From the IMG/VR virus record IMGVR_UViG_3300015366_000185, positions 1 to 32,907 of that record: DNA of 32,907 nucleotides; one strand, written 5' to 3'. The notes under the pieces were generated by a model. It worked only from the letters and a program-made list of their open reading frames with translations. It did not search any database and was not told the origin of the DNA. Shown here in pieces: positions 12,835-19,585 of the stretch. A program made the position numbers and the translations under genes. Position 1 is the stretch's first letter. Each line of letters opens with the position of its first letter. The stretch is from a virus.

Positions 12835-13366
12835 CTTTTCCCCTGTTCGCCAATGAAGAGATCGGGTTCAAATCCGATTCTTTGAATTGATAATTGTGAA
12901 TTTGTCGGCCTTCTGCTCCGGTCATCTTTGGCTCCATGCCTTCGATGCTCGCAACCTCGCTCCAGCCTTTGAATTCAATTTTTGGTGTGTCTGACTCTAT
13001 CTCATTGGCCACGCACCAAAGAATCAAGTCAGCCTTGCGCTTGACTGAAGGATATTGGCTCACGCTTACGCATCTGCCCCAATCATCCCAAAACTCAGCT
13101 CGCCAAGTCTTGACTTCAATTCGGCCAACTTTGGATTCAATGTCACAATCTCGATCTTTGTTGATGTCGAGGAAATGAGGCAGTGGATCAAGTTTGGCTT
13201 CTTGAAGGTGGATATATGCAGCAAACTCGCCGAGCCTTCCAACCAAATGGGAATTCGCTGTGTTTCGGTAATGCCCGAAAACTTTTGAATACTTTTGGAA
13301 GGAAACCTCGGCGAGTAGTAATGCTGCCAATTTGGTTTCAGTATTGAGAACCAAGCCCTGTGTCAT
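12800..13366 (-). CDS. PD-(D/E)XK nuclease-like protein
   Basis: The 188-residue protein has a restriction-endonuclease-like core: GRLGEFAAYIHL supplies an early Glu, RDCDIESKVG an Asp, and RIEVKTWRAEF the E-x-K motif. Aromatic stretches (WRAEFWDDWGR) and a VKRKADLILWCV strand complete the fold. It could be a small endonuclease, resolvase or part of DNA degradation. It sits after the lysis genes and before the sugar cassette, an odd place for recombination enzymes. The ATG at 13366 has AGGA upstream. The fold assignment is moderately firm; the role is unknown. Confidence 0.6.
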   Translation of the reverse strand: MTQGLVLNTETKLAALLLAEVSFQKYSKVFGHYRNTANSHLVGRLGEFAAYIHLQEAKLDPLPHFLDINKDRDCDIESKVGRIEVKTWRAEFWDDWGRCVSVSQYPSVKRKADLILWCVANEIESDTPKIEFKGWSEVASIEGMEPKMTGAEGRQIHNYQFKESDLNPISSLANRGKDEQGRNTQESN

Positions 13367-13372
13367 TTGATC

Positions 13373-13672
13373 CTATTCTTTTGAGTTGATTTTCTCTAGG
13401 ATTTGGATGACTGCGCTATGAGTCTGTTTGTCCAAGTCTAAATCACGCTGAATGATTTTTCTGTCCAACTCGCCGGAGCGATTGGTTGCATTCAAGATTA
13501 GACCTGATAAGAGAATCGACTCCAGTGAAACGATCAAGGTCAACAGTCCAAATGGAAATGGCTCAATTGGAATCAAGATCCAAACGCTCCACCAAATCAT
13601 GTGAAAGAGCATGAAGAATGGTGATCCAAAGGCCTCTGCTGCCCAGTCGCTAATGCGCTGGAATTGCTTCAA
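13373..13672 (-). CDS. DUF1003-like small membrane protein
   Basis: The 99-residue protein resembles DUF1003: an amphipathic RISDWAAEAFGSPFF start, a tryptophan-rich first membrane helix (HMIWWSVWILIPI), PFPFGLLTLIVSLESILLS as the second, and then the NATNRSGELDRK loop and a charged helix. Function is unknown. No ATG fits; a TTG at 13672 directly after the previous TAA keeps the conserved N-terminus and suggests translational coupling. It lies in the lysis region and could assist lysis or alter the membrane. Confidence 0.7.
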   Translation of the reverse strand: MKQFQRISDWAAEAFGSPFFMLFHMIWWSVWILIPIEPFPFGLLTLIVSLESILLSGLILNATNRSGELDRKIIQRDLDLDKQTHSAVIQILEKINSKE

Positions 13673-13918
13673 TTACTTAGAAGCTGATTTCTTGGCGATG
13701 GTTGAGTCGATTTCGGTTTTTGCAACCGCAAGGATGTTTGCTGTGAATGGATCCTTTGGATTGCGATCACGAACAACAACCCCAATTGTTCCTGAAAGAA
13801 TTGAAAGAATTTTTACAGTCAAAGATTGATTTGTGACGAATGCTGCTGTTGCGAATGGAAGCGCAATGGTTCCATAAGTAACCACAAGAGATTTTGTTTT
13901 TTTGAGATCGATTTTCAT
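13673..13918 (-). CDS. Holin candidate (two membrane helices)
   Basis: The 81-residue protein has a basic N-terminus (MKIDLKKTK). Two predicted membrane helices follow (LVVTYGTIALPFATAAFV and VKILSILSGTIGVVV), then a charged tail (RDRNPKDPF onward). Size, topology and position directly after the endolysin fit a holin. The ATG at 13918 has AGAGGA upstream and lies just after the endolysin stop (13927). A second candidate is the membrane protein encoded before the endolysin, so one of the two may be a holin and the other an antiholin. Confidence 0.6.
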   Translation of the reverse strand: MKIDLKKTKSLVVTYGTIALPFATAAFVTNQSLTVKILSILSGTIGVVVRDRNPKDPFTANILAVAKTEIDSTIAKKSASK

Positions 13919-13926
13919 GTTTTCCT

Positions 13927-14454
13927 CTACTTTGTCGGGGTTAGTGTCGGCCAAGCCGGTCTTGCAACTGCGATGATTGTTTTACCGAAGAAACGCTTTC
14001 GGCGATAAACACCGCCCCCATTTTGCTGACTTCCAGCAGCGCCTTCGGCGGAAGTATTGCCTTCAATGGTGGTCAGGAATCCAGCCCCTACTGATTCAAC
14101 CAAACCAACATGATCGGCAATCCCCTTGCCTTCCCAATCAAAGAATACAACATCGCCAGGTTGCGCCTTTGTCGGATCAACCAATTGATTTTTCTTCTTG
14201 AAATAATTCACGCCATCTGGACAATAAATGAATCCAAATTTATTTTTTGCAGCGACTAATGAAGAAGCTGCATTTTGAGCAAAGCACCACGAAACGAAAA
14301 CCGCGCACCAAGATGAGCCTTGGTCATTCTCGCCAGTGCAAGATTTCCACCAATCCCAAAATTCAACAATGTTTCCAGACTTGCCATCGACTCCGCCTTT
14401 TTCAACAGTGCCAAGTTTGGATTGTGCGGATTTGATTATGTCTGAACCGGTCAT
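13927..14454 (-). CDS. CHAP-domain endolysin
   Basis: The 175-residue protein is essentially one CHAP amidase/endopeptidase domain. C50 in SSWCAVFVSW is the nucleophile, H115 in ADHVGLVE the base, and TIEGNTS (129-135) the third conserved segment. GTVEKG and the GNIVEFWDWW lead-in are typical of phage CHAP lysins. There is no signal peptide or separate wall-binding domain, so export depends on a holin. The gene is flanked by two holin candidates and overlaps the upstream one by ATGA. Confidence 0.88.
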   Translation of the reverse strand: MTGSDIIKSAQSKLGTVEKGGVDGKSGNIVEFWDWWKSCTGENDQGSSWCAVFVSWCFAQNAASSLVAAKNKFGFIYCPDGVNYFKKKNQLVDPTKAQPGDVVFFDWEGKGIADHVGLVESVGAGFLTTIEGNTSAEGAAGSQQNGGGVYRRKRFFGKTIIAVARPAWPTLTPTK

Positions 14455-14717
14455 GCTGATTTCCTTGTCCTGGTTGGTTTGTGTTCCATCTTTGCTTTCA
14501 TAACTTCAATGTCAGTTTTGATGACTTGTTGGTTATCGTGTAACTCTGCCACCTGTTGAACCAAACCGCTTCGGCCATCGTTATAGAGCGCATATTCGAT
14601 GCGATCTAATTTCTTGATGAGTTTGAAATAAACGCGAAATCCACCGATAAGGATTGCACCAGTTTCAGCGATTGCCCAAACTGTTGAAAAGAAAATTGAT
14701 GAATTGTTCAGGCTCAT
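14451..14717 (-). CDS. Holin-like membrane protein with coiled tail
   Basis: The 88-residue protein has one membrane helix (about 8-30, IFFSTVWAIAETGAILIGGF) and then a long charged helix (LIKKLDRIEYALYNDG; AELHDNQQVIKTDIEVMKAKM) with a basic end. Actinophage lysis cassettes often carry such one-helix holin-like proteins. The ATG at 14717 overlaps the previous stop by ATGA, and its own end overlaps the endolysin start in the same way. A longer reading into the previous gene is rejected. Confidence 0.6.
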   Translation of the reverse strand: MSLNNSSIFFSTVWAIAETGAILIGGFRVYFKLIKKLDRIEYALYNDGRSGLVQQVAELHDNQQVIKTDIEVMKAKMEHKPTRTRKSA

Positions 14718-14968
14718 TTGCTGATGACAAGAACCGAAATTGATGAAGAAGAAGCTGAAACTGCCCAAATTTCACCTTCATGGTTGGCAAGGGAAATCTT
14801 GTCATTGACATCAAGTTTGTAGCCAGTGGTTGATGAAACAGTGTTATCTCCCCCAAGATAAGCAATGGCAGTTTCGCTGTGTATGTAGGCCATTTCAGCA
14901 ACAATGTCGGCGCTGATGATCTTTGTTGGTGATGTTGTGACTGTGTATTGAGCAGAAGTTGTTGCCAT
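14714..14968 (-). CDS. Small beta-rich virion-like protein
   Basis: The 84-residue protein is rich in Thr, Ser and Val (YTVTTSPTKI, AIAYLGGDNTVSSTTGYKL, ISLANHEGEIWAVSA). It resembles small beta-sandwich proteins often found in phage structural regions. The pattern of a value strand, an IYLG-like turn and a GEIWAV strand is familiar from such virion proteins, but the exact role is unknown. The ATG at 14968 has AGGAAAA upstream. It lies between the recombinase and the lysis genes. Confidence 0.6.
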   Translation of the reverse strand: MATTSAQYTVTTSPTKIISADIVAEMAYIHSETAIAYLGGDNTVSSTTGYKLDVNDKISLANHEGEIWAVSASSSSISVLVISK

Positions 14969-14978
14969 TTTTATTTTC

Positions 14979-15773
14979 CTATTCGATGAGGTTGACGAGC
15001 GACCTGGTTCGCCCTTGAGCAAGTTGAGTGTAAATTTGAGTTGTGGCCACTGTTGTGTGACGCATCAATTCCTTGACTGCCATCAAGTCACCGCCGGATT
15101 TCTCTAGCATTGAGGTGGCAAAGTAATGTCGCAAGGAATGGAATTTCTTGGAATTGGCTCCAAGTATTCGGCGCATTTCGGCAGCCGATTTTGCGGAGAG
15201 CTTGTTTGGAGTGATCTGCCATAAGCGATCCAAGGTGTTATGAGATCGGATGGTTTCGGCAACTATTGGCGCGACTGGAATCATCAAGTCGGTTCCGCCT
15301 TTGCCAAGCACCCGAAGCATCGCGCCATCAGCGCCTTCTTCGAGATCAGCGCCTCTCACATTGGCAACTTCCATCGCCCGAAGCCCTGCACAACCGCCAA
15401 GAATGAACCACGATCTAAACGGCTCAGGAGCCTGTTCTAAGAGCCTAAAAAATTCGGCTGGTGTGATTGGCTTAGGAACTCCCCTTGTGCGCTTGATAGG
15501 TGGCAAATCAGCCGTTATTTGACTATTTATGAGCCTCATCTTGTTGAGGGTAGCAAATACCGATTTCAACCTGCTGGCGTAATTGGCGCGAGTCGATTGA
15601 GTCTTAGCTCGAAGGATGACTCGCTCAAGATCAGCCAGGGTTGCCTCTTGCGGATGAACGCCTAAGCGAAGGATCAAAGCCCAATCATTGCGAAAGAGAT
15701 TCTCGGCAAAGCCGGAAGTCTTGTATCGGTTATGAAGTTGCTCTTTGATCTGATCCATTGGAACTAATTCCAT
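14979..15773 (-). CDS. Tyrosine recombinase / integrase (short, Xer-like)
   Basis: The 264-residue protein has a SAM-like core-binding domain (about 1-95) and a catalytic domain with all active-site residues: R132 in AGLRAMEV, K158 in LGKGGT, H212/R215 in HSLRHYFA, H239 in LMRHTTV and Tyr248 in TTQIYTQ. There is no arm-binding domain, so it resembles Xer or simple phage integrases. The ATG at 15773 is 11 nt from AAGGGG; an in-frame TTG at 15779 is better spaced and may be the true start. It sits inside the tail/lysis run beside three fibre paralogues, with no room for a tRNA-type attP nearby and no recognisable repressor. Lysogeny is plausible but not shown. Confidence 0.88.
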   Translation of the reverse strand: MELVPMDQIKEQLHNRYKTSGFAENLFRNDWALILRLGVHPQEATLADLERVILRAKTQSTRANYASRLKSVFATLNKMRLINSQITADLPPIKRTRGVPKPITPAEFFRLLEQAPEPFRSWFILGGCAGLRAMEVANVRGADLEEGADGAMLRVLGKGGTDLMIPVAPIVAETIRSHNTLDRLWQITPNKLSAKSAAEMRRILGANSKKFHSLRHYFATSMLEKSGGDLMAVKELMRHTTVATTQIYTQLAQGRTRSLVNLIE

Positions 15774-15799
15774 GACCAAATCATCCCCTTATTTTCAGC

Positions 15800-15817
15800 A
15801 CACTCCCAATGGAGTGT
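15800..15817. terminator. Hairpin between tail genes and recombinase
   Basis: A perfect 7-bp stem with a 4-nt loop (ACACTCC-CAAT-GGAGTGT) lies in the 48-nt gap after the last tail-region gene. No T-tract follows on the minus strand, while on the plus strand a weak TTCCTTT follows. It may weaken read-through from tail genes into the recombinase, or stabilise transcript ends. Confidence 0.35.
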
Positions 15818-15821
15818 TCCT

Positions 15822-16094
15822 TTAGATTCTAAAAGAAGCGATTTCTTCCGGAGTCCAACCTTGTGCAGCCAATTTTGCTTCAGCCGATGCTCTTGCATCT
15901 GCTTTGGCCTTGGCCTCTGCATCACGCTTGGCTTGCTCTTCGGCAAATGCCTGAGCTTGAGCATCGCGTTGAGCGATTTCTTCAGCAGTCAATGGTCGGG
16001 TAATTTCTTTAGCTCCGATCGTGCAAGCTGGATCTGTTGTGTGATCGTGATCAGCCAAACAGACTTCATAAGCCATTGGTGTTTCAGTTGTCAT
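15822..16094 (-). CDS. Small charged tail-region protein
   Basis: The 90-residue protein has a CLADHDHTTDPACTIG segment, then ITRPLTAEEIAQRDAQ, a long Ala/Lys/Glu helix (EEQAKRDAEAKAKADARAS) and the ending GWTPEEIASFRI. The helix-with-acidic-end architecture recurs in small phage tail-region proteins, but no function can be given. The ATG at 16094 has AAGGGAG six bases upstream. A start at 16214 would run through the fibre gene and is rejected. Confidence 0.65.
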   Translation of the reverse strand: MTTETPMAYEVCLADHDHTTDPACTIGAKEITRPLTAEEIAQRDAQAQAFAEEQAKRDAEAKAKADARASAEAKLAAQGWTPEEIASFRI

Positions 16095-16111
16095 TGCTTC
16101 TCCCTTGTAGG

Positions 16112-16642
16112 TTAGGAATTCTTGATGCCATAAAGATAAATTGAAGAATAGGGCGCGAAAGATGTTCCGCTTGTTGTAAAAGTTATGGATGTGATTGCAT
16201 TTACATTTGACCAAATTGCTGCATCTAAAGACATATAAGCATCATTAGCGGTGTTATTTTCAGAAGCTGAACCAATGCAAAGTGTTTTATATGTATTTGA
16301 AATATAATTTGGAATATAAATTTCACCAATTCCAAAAGTATTGGATGTATTATTATTTGAATCGTGCATCGATCCCCAAGTAATATAAGCGTTGCTTGCA
16401 CTTGCAGCACCAATCGCGGAATTGATATTGTAAAGAAGTTTTTCTGAATAACCTGTTGAAGTTCCATTGAAAGTCAAATAAGCATTTGCTCCCACTCCGG
16501 ATGAAACATTGCTTCTAAGAGATGTTTTTATCAATAAATCATTATAAGTTGCAGGAATTGTTCCACCTGATCCCAATGTTATAGTTGAACTTGTTGTGGT
16601 CAAAATAACAGATTGAATCAATTGATAAGATGAAGTTGCCAT
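16112..16642 (-). CDS. Fibre-like protein, paralogue 3
   Basis: The 176-residue protein shares a frame with its two upstream neighbours: an N-terminal SVILTTTSSTITLGSGGTIP stretch, YNDLLIK, a variable Ser/Asn/Thr-rich middle, and the ending SIYLYGIKNS. All three look like beta-sandwich lectin or fibre-tip domains. The gene is visibly AT-rich (many Asn, Ile and Tyr codons) compared with the tape measure region. It is the most distal copy and close to the recombinase. A receptor-binding role is inferred from position after the minor tail genes and from the variable centre. Confidence 0.6.
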   Translation of the reverse strand: MATSSYQLIQSVILTTTSSTITLGSGGTIPATYNDLLIKTSLRSNVSSGVGANAYLTFNGTSTGYSEKLLYNINSAIGAASASNAYITWGSMHDSNNNTSNTFGIGEIYIPNYISNTYKTLCIGSASENNTANDAYMSLDAAIWSNVNAITSITFTTSGTSFAPYSSIYLYGIKNS

Positions 16643-16644
16643 AA

Positions 16645-17196
16645 TTATCCCGCCTTTATTCCATAAAGAGTAAAACTAGAATTTGCGAGTAATGGATTGC
16701 CCGAACCGCCACTTGTGTAAATGTTGATTATATTGATTGAAGAATTTGATCTCCATAAACCAACATTGATTTCAGTTGCACCCGAAGGATTATTTACTTT
16801 AGTCAATAAAGTTTTGTTTATATATGGATTTGAATAATTAGGAAAAAATGATGTTTGAATATAATTTCCAATGCTTCCTCCTGGTGCAATTGCCCAAGCA
16901 GTGTCAAAATAACTGATATTTGATTGTCGTTGAGAATAAGTGCTGGATCCGTTGCTTCCCAAATAAGTCATACTGTAATTTGATCCAGTGTCAACAGAAT
17001 TGTTTCCAACTTGAAATCTTACTCCATTGTTGTTTCCAGTAACTTCAGCGGCATTTATAATCAAAACCAAATCTGTGTAAATTTGAGGAATTGTTCCACC
17101 TGATCCCAAAACAACTGTTGTGGTATTTGTTGTCAAAGTTACAGATTGAATCACATTATAAGTTTGAAGGATATTTGACGAAGTTGTAACACCCAT
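16645..17196 (-). CDS. Fibre-like protein, paralogue 2
   Basis: The 183-residue protein has the shared N-terminal pattern (QSVTLTTNTTTVVLGSGGTIP, YTDLVLI), an Asn/Ser/Gly-rich variable part, and the shared C-terminal ending (SSFTLYGIKAG). It is closest to paralogue 3 in the first 40 residues. The base composition is AT-rich like its neighbour. It is separated from paralogue 3 by 2 nt and abuts paralogue 1. Probably a receptor-binding or tail-tip decoration protein; an exact role cannot be assigned. Confidence 0.6.
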   Translation of the reverse strand: MGVTTSSNILQTYNVIQSVTLTTNTTTVVLGSGGTIPQIYTDLVLIINAAEVTGNNNGVRFQVGNNSVDTGSNYSMTYLGSNGSSTYSQRQSNISYFDTAWAIAPGGSIGNYIQTSFFPNYSNPYINKTLLTKVNNPSGATEINVGLWRSNSSINIINIYTSGGSGNPLLANSSFTLYGIKAG

Positions 17197-17790
17197 TTAT
17201 TTCACTCCATATAATGCAAATTGAGTATATTGAGAAAATGAACCAGCATCAGGATAAAGTTTGATTGAATTTATTCCATAATATACTCCTGATGTGTTGG
17301 CATACCAACCACCGGAGTTTACAAAAACATACCCACTTCCGTTCAAATCTCCACCAGCAATTGAATATACTGTTTTTGCTTTATTCACATTTGTATAATC
17401 TAAAATATCAATAATTTGAGTTCCAAAAACACTTGTGGATGATTGAACGTATCCAATATCAATAAAAGTAGAATTTATCGAAGAACCTGAATTACCTGTT
17501 CCAGAACCACTACCAAACATTTTGTGTGATGAATAATTTGCCCCAGTATCACCATTCAATTGGATTTTGAGCAAATCTAAAGCAACTCCATATTGATGGA
17601 TTGCTCTAATTTGTAAGTGAGTGTAATTTTGAGGAATTGTTCCGCCGGTTCCTAAAGTTATGCTTGAAACTCCACTTGAATCAACGGTTGCAGTTGCCAA
17701 AGAATAATAATTTCCAAAAACAGGTTGATAAGAATCAAATCCATAACTATTGGCGGAAATATCGCCAAGCGAGGCTAATAATGGAGCCAC
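17197..17790 (-). CDS. Fibre-like protein, paralogue 1
   Basis: The 197-residue protein has a longer N-terminal lead (MAPLLASLGDISANSYGFDS). The shared core follows: SSITLGTGGTIP, YTHLQIRAI, a Ser/Gly-rich middle with IIDILDYTNVNKAKTVYS, and the ending QFALYGVK. The lead may attach to the tail tip, since only this copy has it. It comes directly after the glycine/serine-rich fibre protein and before its two shorter paralogues. Confidence 0.6.
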   Translation of the reverse strand: MAPLLASLGDISANSYGFDSYQPVFGNYYSLATATVDSSGVSSITLGTGGTIPQNYTHLQIRAIHQYGVALDLLKIQLNGDTGANYSSHKMFGSGSGTGNSGSSINSTFIDIGYVQSSTSVFGTQIIDILDYTNVNKAKTVYSIAGGDLNGSGYVFVNSGGWYANTSGVYYGINSIKLYPDAGSFSQYTQFALYGVK

Positions 17791-17805
17791 GATTTCCCCC
17801 CTAGA

Positions 17806-18333
17806 TTATGCAAACTTGGTTTGTGAAGCTAAGACAGTGTAAGTCGCTGATGCAGTTTTGACAATGTTGAAAACATAAGCATCAATGGCTGAAGCATTTC
17901 CGGCAGTTGGAGCAGTTCCACCTTGCCACTTTGGAGTGACTCCAGTGCCATCGATTTGAATGGTGCTTGGATAGTAGGCGGTTGATCCGGAAGTGTTGAG
18001 GAAAGCGAAGGTGATCGACTTGCCTGTTGCCAAAAGGGTATTGAGGGCAACGCTTGAAGAAGCGCGAAAATTCAATGTCCAGTTGGCGGTGGCTGCGGTG
18101 GTGTAATACCAAACCGTTGAAGTCGCTGCATCAATGTTCAAGGTTCCTGTCGCTGCCGAAGCCACCACATTTGCGGTTTCAATTGCTCCGAGCAGGGAAG
18201 GGTTGCCGGTATAGAAGGAAGCTAGAAGATTGAGAGTTCCAAAGCCATCGTTGAGATCGCTCGCCGAAAGTGTGTTTCCGTTAGCGTAGGAAGTCGATCC
18301 GCCGGTTCCTTTGACTGGAAAGCCTGTTGCCAT
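17806..18333 (-). CDS. Minor tail / fibre-like protein
   Basis: The 175-residue Ser/Thr/Ala-rich beta protein starts MATGFPVKGTGGSTSYANGN, then LSASDLNDGFGTLN, a start often seen in phage tail-fibre proteins that attach to the tail end. The rest is beta-rich (TLNIDAATSTVWYYTTAATANW; ITFAFLNTSGSTAYYPSTIQ) and resembles a fibre shaft or tip domain. It lies between the minor tail protein and the three paralogues, which supports a tail-tip role. Confidence 0.65.
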   Translation of the reverse strand: MATGFPVKGTGGSTSYANGNTLSASDLNDGFGTLNLLASFYTGNPSLLGAIETANVVASAATGTLNIDAATSTVWYYTTAATANWTLNFRASSSVALNTLLATGKSITFAFLNTSGSTAYYPSTIQIDGTGVTPKWQGGTAPTAGNASAIDAYVFNIVKTASATYTVLASQTKFA

Positions 18334-18343
18334 TTATTTTCTC

Positions 18344-19582
18344 CTAGTAGTAGAGGACATTTGTTCCACCCAATAGGGAAGAACCAAGGATAAAGTATTC
18401 GCCACCGGTTGATGGTGAAAGATCCATGCTCACGCGCCAATTGCTTGGTGTGATGTCATGATTCAAGGATTCCACCAAAGAGGCGAAAACACGAGTTCGA
18501 TTGTCAACGGTTGTGCGCTGAACGCTTACATTGTCACCGAGATCGGTTTGAAGCAATGAAGGCCATTGAGTTCCAACGCCAAGTGCATCAAATTCAACCG
18601 AATCAACACGAGTCTTTGGAAGGTCATATCGGTCACCGATAATCGTTGCCAGCGTGTAAGCAGTAGCATCATCAAGAAGCGGTGCATCGTAACTCTTGGC
18701 AAAAACGCCATATCTCGCAATTGAAGTTGTGTCAGCATAAGTTTGAGAAGCTGTGGAAGTCTGTTGAATGGTGATTGTGTTGACTAGATACTTTGCGCCA
18801 GGGTTGGTTGCAATCGTGTCATATTCGATGGTTCCTGTGGCGCGAGTATCTGAAAGAGAAATTCGGTTTGGCGTGGTAAAGGTTGACTCATAAGGAAGCA
18901 AAACCAAGTTGCCTTGGCGGTCTGAATAGAATCGACCAAATTCGCATCGCGCTGCTTGCTCAGACAAGGAAAGAGCTGACGAACCCATTGTGGTCGGCTG
19001 CATGGTGCGAGAGCCAGTCAGATTGCGAAGTGAAGCATCCCAACCGATTGCATCCAAGATTCTACCAACGCGAGTGGCAGTTGTATCGCCTGAATATGAT
19101 GAAGATACGCTTGCAACATTCAAGCGACCAATCCAAGCCAAGGCATCAGTGAATTGAAAAGTTGCAACTGGATCAAGAGATTCATCAACATCTAACTGTT
19201 CCAAGTAGCCTCTGTAAATGACATAAGTTGTTCCAGACCAAGTCGCTGAAACACGAACGCCCATTCCGGCTGAAAGGATTGAGTAGCCATTCCAAATGAA
19301 TGTTGAAGCTGAATTGTCGGGGTCATAGTTATATGAGCGATTATCTAAAGTCAAAGTCAAAGAACCTGGCTGATTTGCCTGATCTTCTCTTGTGCGACCT
19401 CGGCGAATAGCAATTGCGCGAATGTCTGTGGTTGGGATTGCTGTCCAAGTTGTTCCAGCGCCACCGGCAGTCAAAACATCGGTTCCGCCTAGTTGCGAAA
19501 TTCCAAGCACGAATGAACCGATTTTGCTGGTGTCGAATTCGACTGTGATCGTTGGAGCATTAGATCCGTCATAAAGGGTCAT
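18344..19582 (-). CDS. Minor tail protein (distal tail / baseplate)
   Basis: The 412-residue protein follows the tape measure gene, where distal tail and baseplate proteins are encoded. Its middle (YRGYLEQLDVDESLDPVATF; ALAWIGRLNVAS) and the later RVDSVEFDALG and LGDNVSVQRTTVDN blocks match siphophage minor tail proteins annotated in actinophages. N- and C-termini carry similar short motifs (FVLGISQLGGTDVL near 24-37 and FILGSSLLGGTNVLYY at the end), which may form matching strands. No enzymatic motif is seen. Confidence 0.7.
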   Translation of the reverse strand: MTLYDGSNAPTITVEFDTSKIGSFVLGISQLGGTDVLTAGGAGTTWTAIPTTDIRAIAIRRGRTREDQANQPGSLTLTLDNRSYNYDPDNSASTFIWNGYSILSAGMGVRVSATWSGTTYVIYRGYLEQLDVDESLDPVATFQFTDALAWIGRLNVASVSSSYSGDTTATRVGRILDAIGWDASLRNLTGSRTMQPTTMGSSALSLSEQAARCEFGRFYSDRQGNLVLLPYESTFTTPNRISLSDTRATGTIEYDTIATNPGAKYLVNTITIQQTSTASQTYADTTSIARYGVFAKSYDAPLLDDATAYTLATIIGDRYDLPKTRVDSVEFDALGVGTQWPSLLQTDLGDNVSVQRTTVDNRTRVFASLVESLNHDITPSNWRVSMDLSPSTGGEYFILGSSLLGGTNVLYY

Positions 19583-19585
19583 TGA

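Noticed and set aside
15822-16214. Longer start (16214) for the small charged tail-region protein
   Set aside because: It would overlap the fibre gene by about 100 nt, while ATG 16094 has an excellent AAGGGAG site.
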